This document shows, piece after piece, positions 53,643 through 62,230 of a DNA stretch of 64,000 nucleotides. Every line of letters starts with the position of its first letter. The first letter of the stretch is position 1. The stretch comes from JAYYZW01 sp965217605. Lineage in GTDB: Bacteria > Pseudomonadota > Gammaproteobacteria > Ga0077536. The DNA is taken from positions 1 through 64,000 of the forward strand of contig CBDCJB010000011.1 of the NCBI GenBank assembly GCA_965217605.1, given 5' to 3'. The translations under genes were made by a program, and so were the position numbers. The notes below the pieces were generated by a model that saw only the letters and a program-made list of their open reading frames with translations, searched no databases and had not been told where the DNA came from.

Positions 53643-53762
53643 GCCGTTTATTCGTCTTATACTCAGAGCCACTCAGACGAAAAGCTCCGCTGGACCGAAG
53701 ATTACATAGAGGGCATCAACGCCTTCAGCGAACGGCGCAAGGGCGAATATAAGGAGCGATGA
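53643..53762 (+). pseudogene. C-terminal remnant of an enoyl-CoA hydratase/isomerase
   Basis: The last 40 codons of a plus-strand frame read as the C-terminus of a crotonase: SHSDEKLRWTEDYIEGINAF, then SERRKGEYKER and a stop. Crotonases end with a conserved S-x-D-x-x-E-G-x-x-A-F-x-E-K-R pattern, which this matches. The upstream sequence shows no catalytic core. The stop overlaps the next gene's ATG (ATGA), showing that the two once formed an operon. It is a truncated relic. Confidence 0.6.
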
Positions 53763-54529
53763 TCAAAATGAAAGAACACGAAGAAGGTTACTCGATGCCA
53801 TTGGCGGCGCCGACGTTCGGTCCGCCGCCTTTCTACGCAACACCCGACAGCCGCATCATCCTCATGGTCTACAAGGCCGATCCCGAGGCCGCGGCGTGGG
53901 AGGTTCCCGAGCCATTGGAGATGGCGGAGGACGGGACGATGCTCGCCTGGATCGGCGACATGGGGCAGCGGAACCATTCCATGGACATCTACCATGAAGC
54001 GCTCACCTGCATCAAAGTGAAGTATGAAAAGTGGTCCGGATGGTATTGCAATTACATCTGGGTCGATCACGACATGGCGCTGACGTTCTCACGCGAGATC
54101 TATGGTTGGCCCGCCAACCTGTGCGAGCGCACGCCGTTGCGATTCCACGGTAGCCAAATCCTCGCCGACTGTGTGCGTTGCGGCGAACAACTCATGCGCG
54201 TGAGCATGAACATCACCAGCCCGCCACCGCAGGGCCGCGATAAGCCGCTGGAGGACGACTTCAACCGGCTGGTCGGCGGCGACTTCATCCAGATCCGGAA
54301 GTTCCCTGCGGCGGAGAAAGGCGGCAAACCGTTCAAACAGCTGTTGCTGACTTCGCTCACGGAATTTCAGGTTCACGAGCTCTGGTCGGGGCCGGCCGTG
54401 CTGGAGCTCAGTCAATCCGGGCTCTATCCGCACCTGCACAAGCTCAATCCGCTGGAGATCCTGGGTGCGTGGTACACGAAATGCTCCTGGATCGTGCCTT
54501 ACCCGCGGGTGCTTTGGGACAATCAATAG
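53759..54529 (+). CDS. Acetoacetate decarboxylase-like protein lacking the catalytic lysine
   Basis: This 256-residue protein is a member of the acetoacetate-decarboxylase fold by its motif order: EALTCIKVKYEKWSGWYCNY, SREIYGWPANLCE, and the C-terminal LWSGPAVLEL. In true decarboxylases the phrase is G-(F/Y/W)-P-K, where the Lys forms a Schiff base with substrate; here it is G116-W-P-A119-N. That argues against acetoacetate decarboxylation; ADC-like proteins without the Lys are known to do other aldol-type or hydratase chemistry. The start is ATG 53759, or 53768 with better spacing from AAGGAG. Confidence 0.85.
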   Translation: MIKMKEHEEGYSMPLAAPTFGPPPFYATPDSRIILMVYKADPEAAAWEVPEPLEMAEDGTMLAWIGDMGQRNHSMDIYHEALTCIKVKYEKWSGWYCNYIWVDHDMALTFSREIYGWPANLCERTPLRFHGSQILADCVRCGEQLMRVSMNITSPPPQGRDKPLEDDFNRLVGGDFIQIRKFPAAEKGGKPFKQLLLTSLTEFQVHELWSGPAVLELSQSGLYPHLHKLNPLEILGAWYTKCSWIVPYPRVLWDNQ

Positions 54530-54560
54530 CGAGATCAAAAAAGGCGACGCACTATTTCGG

Positions 54561-54713
54561 TGCGGAAAAGGCGGAAAAGTGGCGGAAAAGGGGTCGGTGT
54601 AGTTCGGAAAAGGGGTCGGTGTAGTTTGATTCGGGTTGAAAACTACACCGACCCCTTTTCCGCAGACCCCTTTTCCGCAAATCAAACTACACCGACCCCT
54701 TTTCCGCTTTTCC
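54561..54713. repeat. Inverted-repeat array of a ~20-bp unit (array A)
   Basis: The unit AAAGGGGTCGGTGTAGTTT occurs forward at about 54587-54604 and 54609-54627, and inverted at about 54640-54660 and 54684-54704, with a partial inverted copy at 54664-54677. Forward and inverted copies could fold into large hairpins. A related unit with AAGGGGTCGGTGTAGTTT, now with ATAAGG in place of AAAAGG, recurs as array B at 59635. This is the pattern of dispersed extragenic palindromes (REP/RAYT-type); no RAYT transposase is in the window. Confidence 0.85.
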
Positions 54714-54814
54714 GTGTTCGCTAACGACTCTAAACAGAGCCGATTTCTCTAACGCCGGTGGTCCGAAGATCGGGGGTGACCTCAGTAGGCAGTACCGCTA
54801 AGCCGCGTGATACG

Positions 54815-56707
54815 ATGACCGAAAGGCCGTTTCGCCCCATGCTTCGCGTACTTTCATACACCGCACTGGCGCTCGTGGTGGGCGTGGTGGGGTACAGCTA
54901 TTTCAAGATCGATCGGGAGATCGCCGATCATGAAACCGCCGAGGACGAAGCCGATCTTTCGGACCTTGAAGCGCTTACCGATGCAGAGCTGCTGACACTC
55001 GCCGAGTCGATCGTCAACCGTTGGGATCACACGGGTGCGACGAATGGCGAATCCTGGGAACTCGACAAGGCGCGCAACTATGTCGACCGCGTACTCGAGC
55101 ACGCGCCCCGGCACCCGCTTGCACAGCTTATCGATGCTCGCCTGATCTACCGCACGAAACACAAATCAACCGACGCCAAAACTCTTGCGATGGAGAAGTT
55201 AAGCGGTATCGAAGTGGATCATACAATCGCTGGAAAGGCCGAGACCTTCGCCGCACAGTTACTGCTCGACCAACGTGGCGACCGTGAGGACGTCATGCGC
55301 CAGCTGGAGGGCGCTATAGCCCTCGATCCGTCGAACCCCTGGCCCCTCTTCTACATGGGGGATGTAGAACTACGCAGCGGCGCCATCCGAGCTGCGGCCG
55401 TGCATCTCGACGCCATCGTCGAGAACGAGTTCTGGGCTGATCACCCGGCTTATTTCCACGCCTTGGAACGGCTGATCGCGATGGGAAAATTCTTATGCGA
55501 GACCGCAGAAAGCCCCGCTGGAAACCGCGATCAGAGTACGCCCGACGCGGCAAAAAGAATCCCCTATCTTGCAAAGCTCCGTGCTTATGCCGATGCGCTG
55601 CGGGCGGATGATTCGATTTCTCAACACCACAATGATTATGTTTTCAAACGGGTATCGGTCGCGAACAGCGCTACGATCGACAATAACAATCGCTGCCGGG
55701 CACTCAGGGCGGCTGCGACGCCTTCAGCAACGCCAAAGGATGCGGGAAGTCCGCGGCAAGCGATCAAAGATCATGTCCAGGCCCTGTTCCGTGCGGGCGA
55801 TTTCGAAGCCATTAACGCGCTCGATTCGGACTATCGCGCATCGGAGAGCCGATTGCCGGACGGTCTCTGGAAGCTATCGATGCTCTATGACAGTTTCAAA
55901 AACGAGCGCGACGTTGCGAATGAAATCGATCTCGCTCGCAAGCTCAATCCTATCGAGCAATGGATAGCGCGCACGCCGAACCATGCTGCGCCGTACTTGG
56001 TGAAAGTCGAGATACTCATGCTTTATGCATGGTTCGTCCGCGGCACGGGTAACGTCGCTTCGGTGTCCGACTGGCAGTGGGAGCAGTTTCATCAGCGCAT
56101 CGCCGAGGCGCGCGAGACGCTGGAATCTTCAGCGAAGATCGCATCCGGACACCCGCAATGGTTTTACAAAATGGAGACGATAGCCATCGCGCAGGGATGG
56201 CCGGCTGCGGAATTCGATGCGCTCTATGGCGCTGCCGTTGATGCGTCAACCGACTATTATCCGATTCATTTTGCGGGGGCGACGTACTACCAACCGCGTT
56301 GGCACGGTACGGCTGCGGATTTCCAGAAGTTCGTGCGAAACGCGGTCGAGCTATCGCAAGAGCAGGAAGGTATGACGCTCTATACTCGAATCTTCTGGTC
56401 GGTGTCGGCCGCCTTCGGCGGAAAGATCTTCACTGGCGGCAACGCCGAATGGCCAATCATGCGACAGGGGTTCGAAGACATTGTGAAGGCGTATCCGGAA
56501 TCCGTTTGGAATCTGAACGCTTACGCCTATTTCGCATGCATTGCCGAAGACTGGACGACGGTTCGCGAGCTCACGCCCAAGCTGGGCGAGAAGCCCGAAA
56601 TGAGAATCTGGAAGTCGTTGAGCTTTTCACATCGTTGTCTGACGACGGCAAAGACTCAAGCTGCGAGCGGCGCCAAGGCAGCTACACTCCGGGCCGGCCC
56701 GCCCTGA
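54815..56707 (+). CDS. Membrane-anchored TPR-like hypothetical protein
   Basis: ATG 54815 gives 630 residues; 54839 or the upstream 54758 are alternatives. An N-terminal membrane helix (VLSYTALALVVGVVGYSYF) anchors a long helical domain. Residues 60-230 resemble a loose TPR array (QLEGAIALDPSNPWPLFYMG), and a DUF4034-like helical region (AIKDHVQALFRAGDFEAINA; then FHQRIAEARETLESSAKIA) follows. No catalytic motif is visible. It lies between a repeat array and an IS remnant. Confidence 0.72.
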   Translation: MTERPFRPMLRVLSYTALALVVGVVGYSYFKIDREIADHETAEDEADLSDLEALTDAELLTLAESIVNRWDHTGATNGESWELDKARNYVDRVLEHAPRHPLAQLIDARLIYRTKHKSTDAKTLAMEKLSGIEVDHTIAGKAETFAAQLLLDQRGDREDVMRQLEGAIALDPSNPWPLFYMGDVELRSGAIRAAAVHLDAIVENEFWADHPAYFHALERLIAMGKFLCETAESPAGNRDQSTPDAAKRIPYLAKLRAYADALRADDSISQHHNDYVFKRVSVANSATIDNNNRCRALRAAATPSATPKDAGSPRQAIKDHVQALFRAGDFEAINALDSDYRASESRLPDGLWKLSMLYDSFKNERDVANEIDLARKLNPIEQWIARTPNHAAPYLVKVEILMLYAWFVRGTGNVASVSDWQWEQFHQRIAEARETLESSAKIASGHPQWFYKMETIAIAQGWPAAEFDALYGAAVDASTDYYPIHFAGATYYQPRWHGTAADFQKFVRNAVELSQEQEGMTLYTRIFWSVSAAFGGKIFTGGNAEWPIMRQGFEDIVKAYPESVWNLNAYAYFACIAEDWTTVRELTPKLGEKPEMRIWKSLSFSHRCLTTAKTQAASGAKAATLRAGPP

Positions 56708-56889
56708 CAGGGGACATCCCGGCTACTTACTTGCCCTTACGCGAAAAAGCGGCTTCGCAATAAAGGGGACAGATTCGCGAAATCAATCTATCCCTGAAGG
56801 ATCCCCACGAAACTAGGCCTCAGTCAAGGGGGTTAAGGTAATTTGCTGTAAGGCAGTCATGGACTGTTCGATGTCGGTTATTGTCAACG

Positions 56890-58003
56890 TCAGGGTTTTC
56901 GTGCGAAAACTTTGTAAGCCCAAAAAGAAGGCGAGAGCACGGGTCGATGCCGGGTCGTGTTGGCCTGGTAATGTCGCTGAAGGCCGAAACGTTGCATCGT
57001 ATGGCCGACCAACCAAGCAACCAACGTTGCCAAGGTACCGATCAGAACAAGGATTGAAAGCCGTTGTGCACTGTTTGAACGTACGCTGCGGAAATAGAGT
57101 CCTAACCGGGCATTCTTCATATCACGGAAACTCTCTTCAATCTGCATACGCAATTGATAACACCGCATCACCTGTTTGGCCGCCCGCGCGCCCAAAGAGG
57201 TGACCAATACCCACGGTTCGCGCTGGCGTCGTTCGTTCGCCAGGCTGCGACCACCGCGTGCACGCGTGCCGCGGCAGGTCAAAAGTTGACGGCCCCGCTT
57301 ATTGTTCTTTACCAGATAGAGGTCACAGGCCAACGGGTGCTTTTGGGTCAGTTCGACGCTCCCGATATGCCGTAGACGTGAGGTGGCCGTCACATGCAAT
57401 GTTCGGCACGGTTGCCAACTGCCCTCGTTGTCCAACCGATAATGGGTGCGTCCGCGCACGCGACCGACCCAGTCCCAACCCATCCGTTCGACCTGTTTAA
57501 ACCAAGGGGTGCGGAAACCTGCATCTGTCACTAAGATCGGGCAACACCCCGGCGGCAAGATGTCCCGTAAGTGGGCCAGAAAGCGCCTCCTCACCTGTCG
57601 GTTGTCGTACACCGACAGCGGATGCACTTCTTCGTAAAGTGTCAGGGCACGGCCTCCCACCGGAACTGCCGCACGTAATAACTGCCACGACCGGTCTTCG
57701 CGCATATCCGACCAATCCAAAATAATCACCGGACGCCGCGCTTGGCCAAGCACCACCGTCGCTATCGTCTTATAAAGTGCATGTCGCTCTGACTGAAGAT
57801 GACGATTACCGACTAACCGGTCGACTCGCTTGATGTTGTTTGACCCGAGCATCTGATTCCAGCGCGCGGCCAAGACCCGATAAGCTCATCTGTCGACCGA
57901 CTAACAGCGCTCCAACGCTCGCCATCAAGGCCTTGAGTCTAACCGCGTGGACCTGTGGACAAGCTTGCCTGATTATTCTGTGTAACAATCTCAGTGCATG
58001 CAT
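56890..58003 (-). pseudogene. IS4-family transposase gene with a frameshift
   Basis: The N-terminal part (from ATG 58003: MHALRLLHRIIRQACP, then LMASVGALLVGRQMSLSGLG) is in one frame up to about 57840. The rest, starting SNNIKRVDRLVGNRH, is in another frame and runs to 56890, with DDE-type phrases ILDWSDMRED, VTDAGFRTPWF and the YREK-like QLRMQIEESFRDMKN. Joining them at ...ARVK / NIKRVDRL... restores a normal IS4 transposase of about 360-370 residues, so a +1 or -2 change has occurred near 57838-57845. It is likely inactive. Element ends could not be identified; 56820-58090 is a rough outer limit. Confidence 0.82.
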
Positions 58004-58318
58004 GGCGTTCTCCCGTGACCAATTTGGTTTCGTCACCGTTATTGATCACCGAACGTCATGCATGTTCCCTAAACGTCGTTAGTTTTTTTCCTAAATTATT
58101 ATTTTCCTTCTCGTTTCTCTCTGTTTTCGTGGGGAGCCTTCAGAATCTATCCCCTTTGCACGCGCGCCGGTACCCGGTTTATGAGAGCCCGGCCTTGCGA
58201 TGCGATAGGCGAAGCGGGGGGCGTCCTCCTACGTTATACTTAACCCGCCAACAAAGTCGCCAAATTTCCAGCTATTTTTTATGTTCTTATGTACTAAATA
58301 GCTGTTATTATTATATTT
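58004..58318. other. Non-coding region between IS4 remnant and Fic gene
   Basis: This 315-base stretch becomes distinctly AT-rich towards the Fic gene (for example TTATTATTATATTTATG before the start), unlike the GC-rich neighbourhood. The right end of the IS4 element should lie within 58004-58090. No gene is seen. The AT-rich tail may contain the fic promoter. Confidence 0.45.
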
Positions 58319-59569
58319 ATGTATGATACTAAATCCGACATGGAAGCCGCCAAATTTAGGGCCAGGGCCGCACCAGGAGAGGACCGGGGCGAAAGCACAG
58401 GGCTAATGGAGGCCCTTGTCCTGTCGGGGGGCTCGCGGCACCGCCCAGCACTGAACGATCTGGCGATCGGGCTCGCAACGGCATCTGCGGGATTTCGTCG
58501 CAGCTTGCCTGGCGGGGTGGTCACGGCGCTGGCCGATTTGGTCCGTGCGATGAACTGCTATTACAGCAACCTGATCGAGGGGCACGACACTCACCCCGTC
58601 GATATTGAGCGCGCCCTTAAGAAGGACTACAGCACTGATCCTGAAAAGCGCAACCTCCAGTTCGAGGCCGAGGCACATGTCTCGGTCCAGAAATGGATTG
58701 ACGAGGGTGGAATGAAAGGACCGGTGACGACGGCGGAAGCCATCCTAGAGATTCACCGCCGCCTTTACGAATTGCTGCCGGAAAACCTGCTGTTCGTGGA
58801 GCATCCGACGACCAAAGAGAAGCTGCCCGTCCTACCCGGGAAGCTCCGGCAATATGATGTTGAGGTCGGCCGGCATATTCCAATCAGTCCGGGGGCGGTG
58901 CCCCGTTTCCTCGCACGGTTCGAAGAGGTTTACAGCGCCCTCGGCGCGTCGGAGACAATTCTCGCTTCTGCCGCCGCGCACCATCGCTTCGCCTGGATAC
59001 ACCCGTTCCTCGACGGCAACGGACGCGTCATCCGGCTGATGTCCTACGCAACGTTACTGCAAACGCTCGATACCGGGGGCGTCTGGTCAATTTCCCGTGG
59101 TCTTGCAAGAAACGTTGATGCGTACAAGCAGCATCTTGCAAATTGCGATCTGCCGCGCCGTAGCGATCTTGATGGCAGGGGTAATCTCAGCGAGGAAGCG
59201 CTGGCGGAGTTCACCCGCTTTTTCCTTGAGACGTGCCTCGACCAGGTGAATTTTATGGAGGACCTCGTCCGGCCGGACAAGCTGCGCGCGCGCATCAGTC
59301 TGTGGATTGATGAAGAGATCAAACTCGGCAGCCTGCATGAAAAATCCGGCCTAATTCTCGACGCCATCCTCTATCGTGGCGAACTTCCCCGCAGCGAGGT
59401 CGCAGAATTACTAGGTGTGAGCGCACGTACCGCGAGCCGCATCGTGTCCGGTCTCGTAGGCCACGGCGTCGTAACATCAGAATCATCTAAAGCGCCACTA
59501 CACATTACGTTTCCCGCCAAACTGGCCCCGCGCTGGATGCCGGGCCTGTTCCCTGAACAACGAAGGTAA
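58319..59569 (+). CDS. Fic-family AMP-transferase with N-terminal inhibitory motif
   Basis: This 416-residue protein has the Fic core H228-P-F-L-D-G-N-G-R236 (HPFx(D/E)GNGR), complete for AMP transfer. The inhibition motif S-x-x-x-E-G is present at residues 83-88 (SNLIEG), upstream of the core, making it a class II Fic (self-inhibited). The C-terminal 70 residues hold a winged helix (SEVAELLGVSARTASRIVSGL). This layout suggests a stand-alone Fic regulator, not a FicT-FicA toxin pair; no antitoxin gene is adjacent. The start may be ATG 58319 or 58340. It sits in an AT-rich upstream setting next to mobile remains, which suggests acquisition. Confidence 0.9.
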   Translation: MYDTKSDMEAAKFRARAAPGEDRGESTGLMEALVLSGGSRHRPALNDLAIGLATASAGFRRSLPGGVVTALADLVRAMNCYYSNLIEGHDTHPVDIERALKKDYSTDPEKRNLQFEAEAHVSVQKWIDEGGMKGPVTTAEAILEIHRRLYELLPENLLFVEHPTTKEKLPVLPGKLRQYDVEVGRHIPISPGAVPRFLARFEEVYSALGASETILASAAAHHRFAWIHPFLDGNGRVIRLMSYATLLQTLDTGGVWSISRGLARNVDAYKQHLANCDLPRRSDLDGRGNLSEEALAEFTRFFLETCLDQVNFMEDLVRPDKLRARISLWIDEEIKLGSLHEKSGLILDAILYRGELPRSEVAELLGVSARTASRIVSGLVGHGVVTSESSKAPLHITFPAKLAPRWMPGLFPEQRR

Positions 59570-59634
59570 GGTTGCGCCCGATTCCTTAGTTTCGCGTTCA
59601 ACACGGCGTTGTAATCGTCGTCGGTAATGCTGCA

Positions 59635-59764
59635 GCGGATAAGGGGTCGGTGTAGTTTAATTCTGAAACCAGCGGATAAGGGGTCGGTGTAGTTTAATTC
59701 GGGTTGAAAACTACACCGACCCCTTATCCTTAAATTATCCTTCACCGACCCCTTATCCTTAAAC
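59635..59764. repeat. Inverted-repeat array of a ~20-bp unit (array B)
   Basis: The unit GGATAAGGGGTCGGTGTAGT occurs forward from 59637 and 59673, and inverted from about 59709 and a degenerate inverted copy from about 59742. The GGGTTGAAAACTACACCGAC junction (forward end to inverted start) is the same as in array A 5 kb away. It replaces the expected middle of the amino-acid oxidase-type gene on the minus strand. Confidence 0.85.
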
Positions 59765-60003
59765 CAATCCTTGATATTGTGAAACACGTCGGCGGCAAAC
59801 AGCGTAATTCGGGTATTGATGTCACAGCCGAATTGGGTTCGAATCGCGGCCGCCGAAAGCGCCGTCGACGATTTCTGATAGCTCGGGTCGCGCTCGATAA
59901 CCAAAACCCGGCCACCGAAACCCTGTTGTTTCAAAAAATACGCGGTGCAGCTGCCCATGATCGCACCGCCGACGATCACCACCGTGCCGGCCTTACCCGA
60001 CAT
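59764..60003 (-). pseudogene. N-terminal fragment of FAD-dependent (DAO-type) oxidoreductase
   Basis: The first 80 codons (MSGKAGTVVIVGGAIMGSCT, then VLVIERDPSYQKSSTALSAA) are a clear Rossmann GxGxxG-like FAD motif of the glycine/D-amino-acid oxidase family, with GGAIMG for GxGxxG. Past residue 80 the frame enters repeat array B and then short unrelated sequence to 59371, instead of the remaining 300 residues. The gene is a truncated relic, probably cut when the array or a flanking rearrangement arose. Confidence 0.75.
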
Positions 60004-60142
60004 CGATTTTACGTCGTTGTTTAACTGCGAGCGGATCTCGCTCTGACATAATTAGAGAGCCATTGTTCGCGCTATACTCGGACGCATTAGTTTGGACGCA
60101 CTCTTGATTATGCCTATCAAACGACGCAATGGTCGCACGGTG

Positions 60143-61936
60143 ATGCGACGCAAGATGACTATCGCTGTAGCCACACTGATTTTCAGCGCAGTCGCATGCG
60201 CAGATCGATTGATTTATGAAGATCAGATCGGAGGTTGGATATTCTCCTATCCGACTGAACTGGCCGTATCGTCCGACGAAAAGCTGGCTACCTTCGGACG
60301 GGGGCCTTGGTTCGGCATGGTCGACTTCGCGACAGGCCGATTATTGGACGGCATTCCCGAGGGCGCTCAATTTGCGGCATTCGTCGGATCGAAGGATACC
60401 GTCGCCTTTGATACAGGCGACGGTTGGCAAACGGATATGCCTGGCGCCGCGGCCATCGAGTCGCTACCCAGCAACATCATACAGCGTTGGGACGAACGCG
60501 GAACGCAGGTTGCGTTCTTCATTGCCGGTCATTACTTCCTACGCCACACCGGCTGGAATCACCTATATGCGGGTACGCCGGGAGCACTCAAGACGATCGA
60601 GCTAAATGGCCGCATCGTGGCGGTTGAATGGCTTTCGGATCGCACACTTGCGGTCGTACTTCACGATTTCAACACTGGATTGGGATCGCTTGTTGAGGTT
60701 GATGTTCCGCTGGGACGGGTTACCCCGCTTCTAGCCGAACTTGATGCCGCTGCGAATTCGACTTCAATCGGCGTCGATAAGTCTAGCGGGCTCATTTATC
60801 TAAGCCTCGCGAGCGATGGACAACCAGCGGTCGAAGCGCGGCACGCACCCAATCCTCCCGGCAGGGACCTTGATATTTACGTGTTCAACCGCTCGAACCG
60901 TTCGCTTAAGAGAGTCGTCGATTCACCGTTCGACGATTTTTCTCCCGTCGTCGTAGGCACATCTTTGTATTGGACCCGTAGTGCTCTCGAGAACGATATT
61001 GTAGTTGTACCCTTCGACGGTGGACGCGCACGGCTGGTCGCTGAGAACGGATCGTTGCCGTACTGGTCACCGGATGGAAAACGCATTGCCTACACGATTG
61101 GCGATAATCGAGTGATCGACAGCGCCATGTTATACGACGTTGCCGCGGTGAAGGTTGATACTGAGGCGAGAGTCCTCGCGCCACCTGAGATGCTGATCGT
61201 CGGCAACCACGAAGACTTTACGCCTGCGTGGTCGCCTGACGGCCGATGGATGCTGTATCACACGCACCGCTGCGACCATCCGGTGCCACATTACCTCCAT
61301 GGCTGGGGGGAAATTTGTCGAGACGGTCTCGGCTTACTGCGCGAAGGCGCTGGCATTGAGGAAGAGATCCACGTGACTCCGCCAACCCTGTGGGAGGTTG
61401 GTCTCGCAGATTGGGCGCCTGACAGTCGGCGTTTTGTTCTATCGTCTTGGCGGCAGGGTGGTGCGGCGTTCGTTTGCGAATTAGTCATCATAACGATCGA
61501 TCCGGAGACGGGCGCTAGAAAGAATGTCGAATGGATCGGGACGCCTGGAGACATCGAGAATGCACGCATGCAATATTGGTCGCCCGTAGCGGACATCATC
61601 GCGGTTGAAGATTGGGGGCTAGGCGATCGGCATCGGATATTTCTACTCGATTTAGAAAGCCGGGAGACGCGTAAAATAGCGGAATTCAACAGCTCGACCT
61701 TTTCGGGTCTAGATTGGTCCCCAGACGGCCGCACTATCGTGTTCGCGGGCCGTGTCGATGGTCGATTTCAGCTCTTTCGGGTGTCGGCCTCCGGCGGGAA
61801 GGTCGAGAGGCTTACGCATTCAATGCGAGGTAATCTTTTAATGCCGCAAGTCTCCCCGGACGGCCGTTGGATAGCTGCAGCCCGGGCTACGACAACTCGG
61901 CAGCTATGGTACCGAGATCTGACATTGCCAAATTGA
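60143..61936 (+). CDS. Exported TolB-like beta-propeller protein
   Basis: ATG 60143 gives 597 residues with a short signal peptide (MRRKMTIAVATLIFSAVACA); 60092 and 60155 are alternatives. The protein has many WD40-like/PD40 repeats (YWSPDGKRIAYT, AWSPDGRWMLYH, DWAPDSRRFVLSS, DWSPDGRTIVFAG, PQVSPDGRWIAAAR), the repeat form of TolB. It is a periplasmic propeller of unknown partner. It is not TolB itself (no tolA/pal neighbours). Confidence 0.78.
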   Translation: MRRKMTIAVATLIFSAVACADRLIYEDQIGGWIFSYPTELAVSSDEKLATFGRGPWFGMVDFATGRLLDGIPEGAQFAAFVGSKDTVAFDTGDGWQTDMPGAAAIESLPSNIIQRWDERGTQVAFFIAGHYFLRHTGWNHLYAGTPGALKTIELNGRIVAVEWLSDRTLAVVLHDFNTGLGSLVEVDVPLGRVTPLLAELDAAANSTSIGVDKSSGLIYLSLASDGQPAVEARHAPNPPGRDLDIYVFNRSNRSLKRVVDSPFDDFSPVVVGTSLYWTRSALENDIVVVPFDGGRARLVAENGSLPYWSPDGKRIAYTIGDNRVIDSAMLYDVAAVKVDTEARVLAPPEMLIVGNHEDFTPAWSPDGRWMLYHTHRCDHPVPHYLHGWGEICRDGLGLLREGAGIEEEIHVTPPTLWEVGLADWAPDSRRFVLSSWRQGGAAFVCELVIITIDPETGARKNVEWIGTPGDIENARMQYWSPVADIIAVEDWGLGDRHRIFLLDLESRETRKIAEFNSSTFSGLDWSPDGRTIVFAGRVDGRFQLFRVSASGGKVERLTHSMRGNLLMPQVSPDGRWIAAARATTTRQLWYRDLTLPN

Positions 61937-62103
61937 CCTGCCCGTAAAAACTGGTCCGGTTTTCTGATAGCAGCTCAAAGCATGTATGTGTAGAAATCCT
62001 TCGACGTCCGTCCACAGCCATTTGAACATCGAGATTCCGCACCAAACGTGATTTGCAAAAGAACTCACGAGGACGTGGAGGGATGTGAGAAGATGCGCCC
62101 TAT

Positions 62104-62190
<87 letters not shown>

Positions 62191-62230
62191 AAAGAGGTGC
62201 GCAATCTACCGAACCCCCTCAGACGAGTCA

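Noticed and set aside
54561..59764. Possible CRISPR arrays
   Set aside because: Repeat copies occur in both orientations, spacing is irregular, spacers are short or absent, and no cas genes are present.
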